Origin: Microbacterium sp. XT11
GTDB lineage: Bacteria > Actinomycetota > Actinomycetes > Actinomycetales > Microbacteriaceae
Direction of reading: 5' to 3'
Length of the DNA stretch: 64,000 nt
Assembly (NCBI RefSeq): GCF_001513675.1
Contig: NZ_CP013859.1
Location: 1,985,081-2,049,080 of the forward strand
Part shown: positions 17,077 through 24,559 of the stretch, piece by piece
How the letters are laid out: every line of letters begins with the position of its first letter
Numbering within the stretch: position 1 is the stretch's first letter
The notes under the pieces: generated by a model
The model's input: only the letters and a program-made list of their open reading frames with translations
Told to the model about the DNA's origin: nothing
Databases searched by the model: none
Made by a program: the position numbers and the translations under genes

Positions 17077-17481
17077 TCACGACCCGTCCGTGAACCGGCG
17101 CCGCGCGCTGTCGCCCACCGGCGTGAAGAAGTTGACGAGGTTGCCGTCCGGGTCTCTCACGAGCAGTGAGCGGTTCCCCCACGGCATGTCGGTCGGCTCG
17201 TTGACGAATTCCTCCGTGACCTCCTGCAGGGCGGCGTAGGTCGCATCGACATCGGTGACGAGGAAGTCGAGCATGACGCTGCGATTCGCTCGAGCCTCGG
17301 CGACGCCGTCTCCCAGGAGCGGCACGGTCGACGAACTGGCGATCGCGAGCGTGCCCGTCGTCGTGCGGAGCTCGGCGAACATCGGATGAAGCCGCTGAAC
17401 GGCGATTCCGGTGGCCGATTCGTAGAACGCGACGAGCGCGTCGACGTCGTCGGTGATGATCCGGGTGGCTGCGAGCTGCAT
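17077..17481 (-). CDS. VOC (glyoxalase/bleomycin resistance) family protein
   Basis: 134 aa, one VOC domain: an RIITDDVDALVAFYE opening and a VRDPDGNLVNFFTP ending are the usual marks. GAAGGAGGAGCC precedes the ATG. Small stand-alone VOC proteins are lyases, dioxygenases or drug-binding proteins; the activity cannot be told here. It is divergent from the WYL regulator, with an inverted repeat between them, so it is probably that regulator's target. Confidence 0.85.
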   Translation of the reverse strand: MQLAATRIITDDVDALVAFYESATGIAVQRLHPMFAELRTTTGTLAIASSSTVPLLGDGVAEARANRSVMLDFLVTDVDATYAALQEVTEEFVNEPTDMPWGNRSLLVRDPDGNLVNFFTPVGDSARRRFTDGS

Positions 17482-17542
17482 GGCTCCTCCTTCGTGTCGT
17501 CGAGGTGGCCATCAGCGTGACCACGACATCACCGTACGTCGG

Positions 17543-17567
17543 ATACCGGGCGTGAACTGTCCGGTAT
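17543..17567. promoter_or_regulatory. Inverted repeat between the VOC and WYL genes
   Basis: ATACCGG (17543-17549) and CCGGTAT (17561-17567) form a perfect 7-bp inverted repeat with an 11-nt spacer in the 105-nt divergent region. The size fits an operator for a dimeric regulator. The WYL protein encoded just downstream is the natural candidate. Confidence 0.5.
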
Positions 17568-17586
17568 ATGGACGAAGATGGGTGTC

Positions 17587-18612
17587 ATGGCTGATACCAC
17601 CGCTCGGGCGCTTCGTGTGCTCGAGCTGCTGCAGTCCGCGCAGCAGCGCACGGTCGCGGAGTTATCGGAACGGCTCGGGGTGGATGAGCGGACCATCCGC
17701 AGGGACGCGGCCCGCCTGGTCGATCTGGGTCTGCCCGTCGAGTCGGTTCGCGGGCGCCATGGCGGCTACCGGCTCGCGCCGGGGCATCGGGTCCTCCCGC
17801 TCATGTTCACGGCCGAGGAGGCCGTTGCCGTCTATCTCGGGCTCGTGCGGGCGCAGGCGACTGCGCAGCAGCGCGAGATCGCCGCGCAGACGGCTCTGTC
17901 CAAGATCAGGCGGGCTCTGCCGACGGTGGATGCGGGGCGGGTCGATGACCTCCTCCGGGTGACGAGCGGCGGATCCGCTCGTGGCGATGCCGATCCCGAC
18001 CCCGCCGTGTTGCTGACGCTGGCGGAGGCCGTCACGCGCCGGCGCGTGCTCGATCTGCGTTACGTCGACCGCCGGGGTGCCTCGTCTCGGCGCACCGTGC
18101 ACGCGTATGACCTCGTGACGCACTCGGAGCGGTGGTACGTCGTGGCCCTCGACACAGCCCAGAGGGAGGAGCGCACCTTCAGGGTCGACAGGATCCGATC
18201 GGCTCGCCTCCTGCGCGACACCTTCACGGCGCCGCGGCGGCCGGATGCTGAAGGGCGCCTGCTCGACCGGTTCGCCGAAGCGCACTACCGATGGCACGTG
18301 GTGCTGCGCATCCGATCGACCGAGGATCGCATCCGAGCCCACCTGCCGCGGACGGTGGCCAGGCTCGACCGGCTGGTCGATGGCGAGGGTGAGGGCGAGA
18401 GCGGTGCCGGTGAAGACGGGGCGTCCTGGTATCGGGCCGAGATCCGTGCCGAGAGCCTGGACTGGCTGCCGTCGGTGATCGCTGCGCTCGAGTGCGAGGT
18501 GAGGGTCGACGCTCCGCTCGAACTCCGCGACCGCGTGAGAGCGGCGGCGGAGAGGATGCTGCGTGCCGCGGGCGGCGGCGCCCCCGGCGGCGGGGCCCCC
18601 GGCGTCTCATGA
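17587..18612 (+). CDS. HTH and WYL domain transcriptional regulator (YafY type)
   Basis: 341 aa. An N-terminal DeoR-like winged helix (TVAELSERLGVDERTIRRDAARL, about residues 20-45) is followed by RGRHGGYRLAPG. The WYL domain has DLRYVDRRG, VHAYDLV and WYVVALD. WYL proteins sense small ligands or nucleic acid and often regulate a divergent neighbour. I prefer ATG 17587 to ATG 17578, three codons upstream; neither has a strong ribosome site. The stop abuts the stop of the convergent membrane-protein gene. The C-terminus is Gly/Pro-rich. Confidence 0.87.
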   Translation: MADTTARALRVLELLQSAQQRTVAELSERLGVDERTIRRDAARLVDLGLPVESVRGRHGGYRLAPGHRVLPLMFTAEEAVAVYLGLVRAQATAQQREIAAQTALSKIRRALPTVDAGRVDDLLRVTSGGSARGDADPDPAVLLTLAEAVTRRRVLDLRYVDRRGASSRRTVHAYDLVTHSERWYVVALDTAQREERTFRVDRIRSARLLRDTFTAPRRPDAEGRLLDRFAEAHYRWHVVLRIRSTEDRIRAHLPRTVARLDRLVDGEGEGESGAGEDGASWYRAEIRAESLDWLPSVIAALECEVRVDAPLELRDRVRAAAERMLRAAGGGAPGGGAPGVS

Positions 18613-19338
18613 GCCGAGGGGCGGGCGGGGGCGTGCGGGAGCGGCTGCGCGACCTTGCCAGAGGAACACCAGCAGGTACCCGAGGGCGATGCCGATCGGC
18701 TGCAGCGCGAGCAGAAGCGGCGCCGAGATCGCGCCGTTCAGAAAGAGCAGGGCGCTCCCGGCGAGGACGCCATGCATGAGTGCGCCGGAGAGCAGCAGCG
18801 GGAGGATCGCGATTCGACGGAACGGGCCGGTATGACCGGTCATCGTCCAGAGCACCCAGACGCTCAGCGGAACGAAGAGCACCGTCGCGGTGAGGAGACC
18901 TGGGTCGTACTCGCGCGTGACGATCGCCGGGACGATGTGCACGATCGCATTGATCGCGATCACGCCCCACAGGGTGAACCCGACGAGCCGCCGACCGGCG
19001 AAGAGCGCCGCGAGCGGCGCCGCGATCCACACGAGCGGGAGGTTCACGAGCAGGTAGAAGGCGGTGGGCAAGGTGCAGCTCGGATACGGCGGCTGCCCGA
19101 GGGTCGTGCACAGAGAATCCGGGAAGGCGTGCAGGGCTCCGGTGGCGGAGATCCCGTATTCCTCGACGTTGTGCACCATGTAGGTCGCCACCGCGAGGAA
19201 CGAGAGCCACCGGGTGTCTCGCCACCGCGAGTGCCCGGTCTCGGCGCGCAGCAGATCGGTGCCGAAGAGCAGCAGGAGCAGGATGGCAGCGAAGCCCGCT
19301 CCGATCCACGGCCATGCGTAGTCAAACCAGCCGAACAC
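18607..19338 (-). CDS. HXXEE-motif membrane protein
   Basis: About 243 aa with roughly six or seven hydrophobic segments. The signature MVHNVEEYG (H-x-x-E-E) in the second helix region and later conserved histidines (AIVHIVPA, LMHGV) place it in the HXXEE family. These are multi-pass proteins of unproven, possibly metal-dependent, function. TATCAT on the minus strand (19345-19350) lies 6 nt before GTG 19338, so the transcript may be leaderless from that codon. GTG 19344 is the alternative start. Confidence 0.75.
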   Translation of the reverse strand: MFGWFDYAWPWIGAGFAAILLLLLFGTDLLRAETGHSRWRDTRWLSFLAVATYMVHNVEEYGISATGALHAFPDSLCTTLGQPPYPSCTLPTAFYLLVNLPLVWIAAPLAALFAGRRLVGFTLWGVIAINAIVHIVPAIVTREYDPGLLTATVLFVPLSVWVLWTMTGHTGPFRRIAILPLLLSGALMHGVLAGSALLFLNGAISAPLLLALQPIGIALGYLLVFLWQGRAAAPARPRPPLGS

Positions 19339-19363
19339 GCTCACATGATAGGGGCGACCGCGA

Positions 19364-19729
19364 TCACGATCGCTGATCGGACGTCCCATCCTGCGTGTCG
19401 CCGTCGGCCAGCTCGGGCAGGCCGGCGGCCCGGCGCCGCGCCACGATGTAATCGATGAGGGGCCCGGGATTCTCCGTACTGGATCGGATGTTGCGGAAGG
19501 TGTTCGCCCAGCGTCGATCCCACGTCCAGCCGTCGGAGAGCACGTGGCCGCGCGCTTCCATGGCGATGGTGGCGTCGTAGTCCGCGAAAGCGCCGAGCCG
19601 TTCGGCATCCGTGTCCGCGATGAGAGTGCGGCCCTCGTCGTCGAAGGTGATGTCGATCCCCATCCACCGCTTGGCGGCGCGGATCCGGCGGGCTCGCGCG
19701 ACCGATTCGCCGCCAGAGCGCTTCCTCAT
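19364..19729 (-). CDS. Unknown 121-aa protein coupled to a ribbon-helix-helix gene
   Basis: No family recognised. The N-terminus is basic (MRKRSGGESVARARRIRAAK), the middle has WMGIDITFDDEGR and TIAMEARGHVLSDGWTWDRRW, and the end is acidic. The start ATG shares its A with the stop of the RHH gene (TGATG), so translation is coupled. The order (small DNA-binding protein, then a partner) is that of many toxin-antitoxin pairs, but this protein matches no toxin family I know. Confidence 0.65.
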   Translation of the reverse strand: MRKRSGGESVARARRIRAAKRWMGIDITFDDEGRTLIADTDAERLGAFADYDATIAMEARGHVLSDGWTWDRRWANTFRNIRSSTENPGPLIDYIVARRRAAGLPELADGDTQDGTSDQRS

Positions 19730-19935
19730 CACGTCGCCTCCTCGTCGGGTGTCGCATCCGAGGACTCGCTGCGCGGTGCCGGAGTCGAGGCGAGGCGGTC
19801 GATGTGAGACGCGGCCCAGGTCGCCACCATTCGCTCCGGGGTGGCGTGGTAGAGCTCCGCCAGGGCGTCGAGCTGCCGCGCCCTGGCGGCATCGAGTTCG
19901 ATCGTCAGCTTCTTCGAACCGGGTGCAGCGGCCAC
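19729..19935 (-). CDS. Ribbon-helix-helix (CopG/Arc-like) protein
   Basis: 68 aa. The segment KKLTIELDAARARQLDALAE, then a second helix ERMVATWAASHIDRL, fits the beta-alpha-alpha ribbon-helix-helix DNA-binding fold. The C-terminal tail is acidic and Ser/Pro-rich, as in antitoxins that fold on their partner. It overlaps the downstream 121-aa gene. It may repress its own operon. Confidence 0.68.
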   Translation of the reverse strand: MAAAPGSKKLTIELDAARARQLDALAELYHATPERMVATWAASHIDRLASTPAPRSESSDATPDEEAT

Positions 19936-20085
19936 GTCCGGATTCTACCCAGCCGGTCCGACGCCGGGGCCGGCTACGGGTTGCGACGAGCGGTGCCGTT
20001 GCCGCGTCGGCCGCGCAGAGCCGCACGATGCGTCGCGTTACGCTGGAGGGGACCCCTGAACACTCGTGAGGAGCCGCGCCCAGCC

Positions 20086-20649
20086 ATGACCGACACTCAG
20101 ATCTTCGAGCCCGAGGGCCGTGCCATCCCCTTCGTCGATGAGGGCGACGGCCCCGTCAAGCTGGTCCTCGTGCAAGAGAGGGGTCTTGCGGCCGACGTGC
20201 TCGGTGTCGTCGCTCACTACCTCGCGGAGGAAGCGGGCTTCCACGTACTCCGCATCGGCCACCGCGCCGACGGCGAAGCCACCGTCGACGAGGCCGTGGA
20301 GGACGTGCTGGCCGTGATCGACCAGGTCGGCATCGGCGACACGTGGATCGGCGGCCACGGTTTCGGCGGCACCGTCGCACGGGCTTTCGCCGCGGCGCAC
20401 CCGGATCGTGCCGACGGGCTGCTGACCCTCGGCGTCGAAGACGTCGACGTCCCCGTCGCTCCGGCGATTCCGGTGCTGATCATCCAGGGCACCGACGACA
20501 CGGTCACCCCGGCGGAGAACGCTGAGCGTCTGCGCGCGAGCGTGCCCGACCGGGCGAGCATCAAGACGATCGCGGGCGACCATCTGTTCCCGATGACCCA
20601 CCCCATCGAGACGGCCGTCGTCATCGAGGAGTACCTCGACTGGGACTGA
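20086..20649 (+). CDS. Alpha/beta-hydrolase-fold protein lacking the nucleophile
   Basis: 187 aa. The fold is seen from VKLVLVQERG, the nucleophile-elbow region GGHGFGGTVAR, LIIQGTDDTVTP and the histidine loop AGDHLFPM. The elbow normally reads G-x-S-x-G; here Gly92 (codon GGT) occupies the serine position. Classic serine hydrolysis therefore looks impossible, although the Asp and His are present. A binding role or another chemistry is possible. GTGAGGAGC lies 13 nt or more before the ATG, so initiation is weak. Confidence 0.8.
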   Translation: MTDTQIFEPEGRAIPFVDEGDGPVKLVLVQERGLAADVLGVVAHYLAEEAGFHVLRIGHRADGEATVDEAVEDVLAVIDQVGIGDTWIGGHGFGGTVARAFAAAHPDRADGLLTLGVEDVDVPVAPAIPVLIIQGTDDTVTPAENAERLRASVPDRASIKTIAGDHLFPMTHPIETAVVIEEYLDWD

Positions 20650-20691
20650 GGCGCCGCATCGCGCCGTCGGGCGACCAGTAGCATCCCCTTC

Positions 20692-21333
20692 ATGACCTCA
20701 CCGTCGGCACGGCTGTTCGTGCGGCTTCGTGCCGCGCTCTCGATCGTCGCGGGCGCGGTGGCGGGCGTTCTCGTCGCTCCGTATCTCGGCATCACCGCGG
20801 CCATCCTGTCTGGGTGGGGCGTGTTCGCGCTCGTGAACGTGGTGTGGGTGCTCCCGCTCATCTGGCGCATGGACGCCGCGTCCACGCGCGCTCACGCCAC
20901 CCTCGAGGCGCCAGCCCGCCAGGTCGCGCGCCTGATCTCCATCATCGGCAGCATCGTCAGCCTCGGCGCGGTGCTCGTCGTCATCATCCAGGCTCAGCAG
21001 GCGCCCGGCGTCGAGGAGTATCTGCTGGCAGGGGTGGCTGTGCTGAGCGTGGCGTCGTCGTGGGCGCTCATCCACACGGAGTACGTGCTGCGCTACGCCC
21101 GCATGTACTACACGGAACCCATCGGGGGCATCGACTTCAACCAGCGGGAGGACCCGGAGTACACCGACTTCGTGTACTTCTCCGTGGGCCTCGGCATGAC
21201 ATATCAGGTGTCCGACACCGCCGTCACCCGCAACGAGTTCCGCCGCGTCGTGATCGCCCAGACGGTGCTGGGCTACCTGTTCGGCACGGTCATCCTGGCG
21301 TCGATCATCAACCTCGTCGTCGGCCTCGGCTGA
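20692..21333 (+). CDS. DUF1345 family membrane protein
   Basis: 213 aa with about five hydrophobic segments. The stretch SSWALIHTEYVLRYARMYY and then DFVYFSVGLGMTYQVSD are the hallmark of DUF1345. Function is unknown. TAGCAT (20679-20684) is 7 nt before the ATG, which suggests a leaderless transcript. It converges on the next gene with only 5 nt between stops. Confidence 0.85.
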   Translation: MTSPSARLFVRLRAALSIVAGAVAGVLVAPYLGITAAILSGWGVFALVNVVWVLPLIWRMDAASTRAHATLEAPARQVARLISIIGSIVSLGAVLVVIIQAQQAPGVEEYLLAGVAVLSVASSWALIHTEYVLRYARMYYTEPIGGIDFNQREDPEYTDFVYFSVGLGMTYQVSDTAVTRNEFRRVVIAQTVLGYLFGTVILASIINLVVGLG

Positions 21334-21338
21334 ACCGT

Positions 21339-21788
21339 TCACGCGCCCCAGACCGCCCTCGCGCCCGCCTCGCCGACGAGCACCACCATGACGGTGCTTC
21401 CCGCGGCGGTGATGACGGCGGCGACGGCGATGACCGCACGGGCGGCGCGACTCGGCGTCCGATCGGAGCGGTGCGTCACCCACTGCACTGCGGCGACGAC
21501 GAACATCCCGAGGACCCAGGGCCACAGCAGACGCCCGAGCGCGGCATGGCGCTCGACGGCGGGGATCGGCCCGAGTCCGCTCGCGAGCGCATCTCCCGCG
21601 AGCATCGTCACGGGAAGGAGGGCGAGCACGATCAGCGCGGCGAGGGGCGTCACCAGCCCCAGCCGGCGTCGGGCGGCAGGAACGAGCGCGCCGAGCACGA
21701 GCGCGAGGGCCGTCAGCGGGATGAGCACGACCACGGCGTGCACGAGCAGCGGATGCAGCGGGAGACCCGCGATCTCGAAGAGGTCCAT
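21339..21788 (-). CDS. DUF2231-like four-helix membrane protein
   Basis: 149 aa. It begins MDLFEIAGLPLHPLLVHAVV, the LHPxxVHFP-like opening of DUF2231, and has four hydrophobic helices. DUF2231 proteins often lie near redox or heme membrane proteins; their role is unproven. It diverges from the ECF sigma gene across an 81-nt region with a 16-bp palindrome. Actinobacteria often keep such genes near sigma/anti-sigma modules, so it may be part of that regulon. Confidence 0.72.
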   Translation of the reverse strand: MDLFEIAGLPLHPLLVHAVVVLIPLTALALVLGALVPAARRRLGLVTPLAALIVLALLPVTMLAGDALASGLGPIPAVERHAALGRLLWPWVLGMFVVAAVQWVTHRSDRTPSRAARAVIAVAAVITAAGSTVMVVLVGEAGARAVWGA

Positions 21789-21815
21789 ACTCGAGACACG
21801 GATGCGGAGCGCCCA

Positions 21816-21852
21816 GGGTTCAGCTGAACCCGCCACTGTCCTGTCTCGTGTC
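21816..21852 (+). promoter_or_regulatory. Palindrome and ECF-like promoter before the sigma gene
   Basis: GGGTTCAGCTGAACCC (21816-21831) is a perfect 16-bp palindrome. Read rightwards, TGAACC (21825-21830), 16 nt, then CGTGTC (21847-21852) resembles the GGAAC-N16/17-CGT layout of ECF-dependent promoters. By symmetry the other arm could serve the divergent DUF2231 gene. Autoregulation by the sigma factor would be expected. Confidence 0.42.
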
Positions 21853-21869
21853 ATCGAGGGAGGTGTCGG

Positions 21870-22375
21870 ATGCCACGCGATGATGCCGCGCGCCTCGGGG
21901 CGCTGTACGACGCGCATGCCGGTCCGGTGTGGCGCTACGTCGTGCACTTGACCGGGATCGCGCGGGTGCCGACGACGTCGTGCAGGAGACGCTGCTGCGC
22001 GCATGGCGGACGCCGCGGATCCTCGCAGAGGACCCGGAGAAGACCAGGGCGTGGATGTACACGGTCGCGCGGCACCTCGTGGTCGATGAGGCCCGCAGCG
22101 CGCGGCGACGAGGGGAGATCCCGGTCGGCGAGCCGCCGGAGTCGGCTGTGCGGGATGCGACGGACGCCATCCTCGACGCCCTGCTCATCGAGGATGCGCT
22201 GGCGGCGCTGTCCGACGCGCACAGGGAGGTGGTCGTCCGGGCGTACTACCAAGGGGGCACGGTGTCGGAGATCGCGCATGAGCTCGGAGTGCCGGAGGGA
22301 ACGGTGAAATCGAGGCTGCACTACGGACTCAGGGCGCTCCGATTGGGATTGCAGGAAAGGGGCATGACGCGATGA
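21870..22375 (+). pseudogene. ECF RNA polymerase sigma factor, interrupted by a frameshift
   Basis: The first frame gives 29 good residues of sigma region 2 (LYDAHAGPVWRYVVHLTG) from ATG 21870, with GGGAGG as ribosome site. The rest (DRAGADDVVQETLLRAW, TRAWMYTVARHLVVDEARS, and region 4 GTVSEIAHELGVPEGTVKSR) is in the next frame. A missing G in the GGG run at 21954-21956 explains it: four Gs would give an intact 168-aa protein. Either the gene is inactive or the base was lost in sequencing. The next gene overlaps the stop by ATGA and is also frameshifted. Confidence 0.85.
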
Positions 22376-22921
22376 ACGAGCACGAACGGGTCGCGGAATG
22401 GGGCCTACGTGCTGGATTCGCTCGGCGCGGGCGATCGTGCACGGTTCGAGGCGCATCTCGCGGACTGCGAGCGGTGCCGCTCGGCGATCGCCGAGATCGC
22501 GCCCCTGCTCGGGCTGATGTCGCGCGTGGAGCCGGAACGGGCGCGCCGGCTCATCGCGCCGTCTGCGGAGGGCCCTGGCGACGACGGCCCGGAGCCCGGC
22601 CACCGGAATCGGGTCGTCTCCATGGCGCGGGCGAGAGGGAGGCGGCGTCGTCGTCGTGTCGTGGCTGCAGTGGCGGCCGCGGCGGCCATCGCGGTCGCCG
22701 TGTTCATCGTGCCGGCGGTGATCGACAGGGTGGATGACGGCCGTCGTTCCGTCGTCGCGCTCGAGCCGCTCGCCGATCTGCCGCTCACGGCGGAGGTCGA
22801 GCTGGCGGACGTCGCGTGGGGGACCCGCGTCGACCGATCCGACATCACGGCCGTCGAGATCCGCGCGGTCGGGTCGGGACAGGTGCTCATGCGGAGCGCC
22901 CCGCGCGTCACCGGTGGTTGA
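22372..22921 (+). pseudogene. Zinc-type anti-sigma factor, interrupted by a frameshift
   Basis: From ATG 22372 the frame reads MNEHERVAEW and then fails. The following frame continues YVLDSLGAGDRARFEAHLADCERC with the H-x3-C-x2-C zinc anti-sigma motif. A membrane helix follows (AAAIAVAVFIVPAV) and then a short outer domain. One extra G in the GGGG run at 22400-22403 would account for the break; with three Gs the protein is about 182 aa. A GTG at 22409 could restart translation without the first helix. Its partner sigma gene has the opposite error in another G run. Confidence 0.8.
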
Positions 22922-22987
22922 ACTCTCAGCGCCCCCGTGTCGTGTTCCCCACGTCCGCACCGCGCGGGCGACAGAGGAGGTCACATG

Positions 22988-23329
22988 ATGTTCGGAGATG
23001 TGAGCAAGACCGCACCGGTGGCAGTGCTGCTCGCCCTGCTCGCCCTCTCGGGGTGCTCGTCGACAGGCGACGCGGGCGGCCGAGGAGGGGATGGTGCGTA
23101 CGGGCAGTCCCCTGCCCCCGCGTCAGGCTCGCCATCGCCCGACGGCGGATCGATGGACGGCTCCGCCAGCCTCGGCGTCGCCGATTCCGACGGCGACAAG
23201 CAGATCACCCTCAACGGATGGCCCCTGTACTACTTCGCGGGTGACGAGAAGGCCGGCGACGTGAAGGGGCAGGGCGTCAACGGCGTGTGGTGGGTGCTCA
23301 CGCCCGCCGGTGAACGACACGCCGACTGA
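22988..23329 (+). CDS. Small lipoprotein with half of a COG4315-type secreted repeat
   Basis: 113 aa. The signal peptide ends in LSGC with Cys23, then a Gly/Ser/Pro linker. The C-terminus DKQITLNGWPLYYFAGDEK, then GVNGVWWVLTPAG, matches the second half of the PF03640/COG4315 repeat lipoproteins. The first half, normally with a C-x-G-x-C and W-P motif, is absent. AGGAGG is 7 nt before this ATG and 4 nt before the ATG at 22985. It follows the anti-sigma gene and is probably part of its regulon. The missing half suggests an internal deletion. Confidence 0.78.
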   Translation: MFGDVSKTAPVAVLLALLALSGCSSTGDAGGRGGDGAYGQSPAPASGSPSPDGGSMDGSASLGVADSDGDKQITLNGWPLYYFAGDEKAGDVKGQGVNGVWWVLTPAGERHAD

Positions 23330-23422
23330 TCGGTCGAACGACGCCGCAACGCGCGGATGCCGCGGCCCGCAGGCCACGGCATCCGGTGATCCGGCTCACA
23401 GCCGTCGGGCCGGCGACCCGGC

Positions 23423-23722
23423 TCAGACCGGCTGCGGCAGGACGGAGAACGAGACGGCGCCCGCCTCGTCCACTCCCGCGTCGAGGATCTTGTCGTCGAG
23501 GACGGCCGACGCGGCCTCGTCCATGAAGAGGCGTGTCCCCGACACTTCGACCACCTGATCGAGCGGTTCGGGATGCTCCGCGACCAGCACGGCGAGGCGC
23601 TGTTCGCCCCGTGCGGGGTCGGTCTCCGCAGAGTGGATGCGCAGCCCGGCGTCCGCCGTGTCGCTCTGGCGGCTCACGAGGGTCGTCACGATGGCGGTGG
23701 CGTTGTCGGTGAGGGTGAGCAC
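23423..23722 (-). CDS. HesB/IscA-like protein without cysteines
   Basis: 99 aa. The start LTLTDNATAIVTTLV, the AGLRIH strand and the VSGTRLFMDEAASAVLDDKILDAG stretch follow the A-type Fe-S carrier fold. No cysteine is present, so it cannot bind an Fe-S cluster as IscA does. This cysteine-less branch is common in actinobacteria and its role is unknown. It starts with GTG, with GGAGAG upstream. It stands alone between the lipoprotein and dps. Confidence 0.75.
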   Translation of the reverse strand: MLTLTDNATAIVTTLVSRQSDTADAGLRIHSAETDPARGEQRLAVLVAEHPEPLDQVVEVSGTRLFMDEAASAVLDDKILDAGVDEAGAVSFSVLPQPV

Positions 23723-23956
23723 GAGAGTCTCTCCTTCCGGGTGGGGTCATGTCGCGGTTGCGGCACGTCGGGCCACGATTCCACACGAGGAGATGTCCTC
23801 AACCCCCTTGCGCCCGCGGGGCCGAGCGTGTCACGGTTCGCGCCCGGGCTGCCGGATGCGTCACCCGAGCGGAGCGCCGGTCCGCACCCGAGCGGAGCCT
23901 GTCAAGCCCCTGCGCGCCGTGGCGCACGCGCTCTAGCGTGCAGGCAGGAGGTTTCC

Positions 23957-24499
23957 ATGGCTGAGAACACGAAGTCCACCAGGAAGAGCACGAGCACCCG
24001 CGCGGCGAAGACCACCCGTCAGCAGAACTCCGAGTCCGGATTCACGGCCTCGGCGAAGCTGGGCGAGGCGCTGCAGGCAGTGCTCGTCGATCTGCTCGAG
24101 CTGGCCATCCAGGGCAAGCAGGCGCACTGGAACGTCGTCGGGCGCAACTTCCGCGACACGCACCGGCAGCTCGACGAGATCATCGAAGACGCCAGGGCGT
24201 TCAGCGACACGGTCGCCGAGCGCATGCGCGCGCTGCACGTCGTGCCCGATGGACGCAGCAGCACCGTCTCCTCGACGACCTCGCTGCCGCAGTTCCCGAC
24301 CGGTGAGGTGTCGACCGATGAGACCATCGATCTCATCACCGAGCGCCTCGAGGCAGCAGTCAAGACCATGCGAGACGTGCACGACGGCGTCGACGAGGAG
24401 GACCCGACATCGGCGGACGTCCTGCACGCCATCATCGAGCGCCTCGAGCAGTTCGCCTGGATGGTGAGCGCCGAGAACCGCTCGCCTGCGGGGCGCTGA
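23957..24499 (+). CDS. dps: Dps family DNA-binding ferritin-like protein
   Basis: 180 aa. The ferroxidase-site helix reads KQAHWNVVGRNFRDTHRQLDE, followed by DARAFSDTVAERM. The last helix is HAIIERLEQFAWMVSAEN. The first 30 residues are Lys/Arg/Ser/Thr-rich, a tail that in Dps proteins binds DNA. Dps stores iron and shields DNA from peroxide in stationary phase. GGAGG precedes the ATG. A hairpin after the stop probably ends transcription. Confidence 0.93.
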   Translation: MAENTKSTRKSTSTRAAKTTRQQNSESGFTASAKLGEALQAVLVDLLELAIQGKQAHWNVVGRNFRDTHRQLDEIIEDARAFSDTVAERMRALHVVPDGRSSTVSSTTSLPQFPTGEVSTDETIDLITERLEAAVKTMRDVHDGVDEEDPTSADVLHAIIERLEQFAWMVSAENRSPAGR

Positions 24500-24514
24500 C
24501 CCCGAGCGCTTCCG

Positions 24515-24559
24515 CGAGGCCGTCGGGCCGTCAGGCTCCCTGACGCTCCGTCGGCCTCG
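24515..24559. terminator. Bidirectional terminator-like inverted repeat
   Basis: CGAGGCCG (24515-24522) pairs with CGGCCTCG (24552-24559). An inner GTCAGG/CCTGAC pair sits near its middle. It fills the gap between the convergent dps and DUF6328 genes. There is no strong T run. Confidence 0.5.

Noticed and set aside
21954..21956. Programmed frameshift in the sigma gene
   Set aside because: No slippery heptamer or downstream stimulatory structure is obvious, and the next gene has a separate frameshift; loss or sequencing error is simpler. Not excluded.
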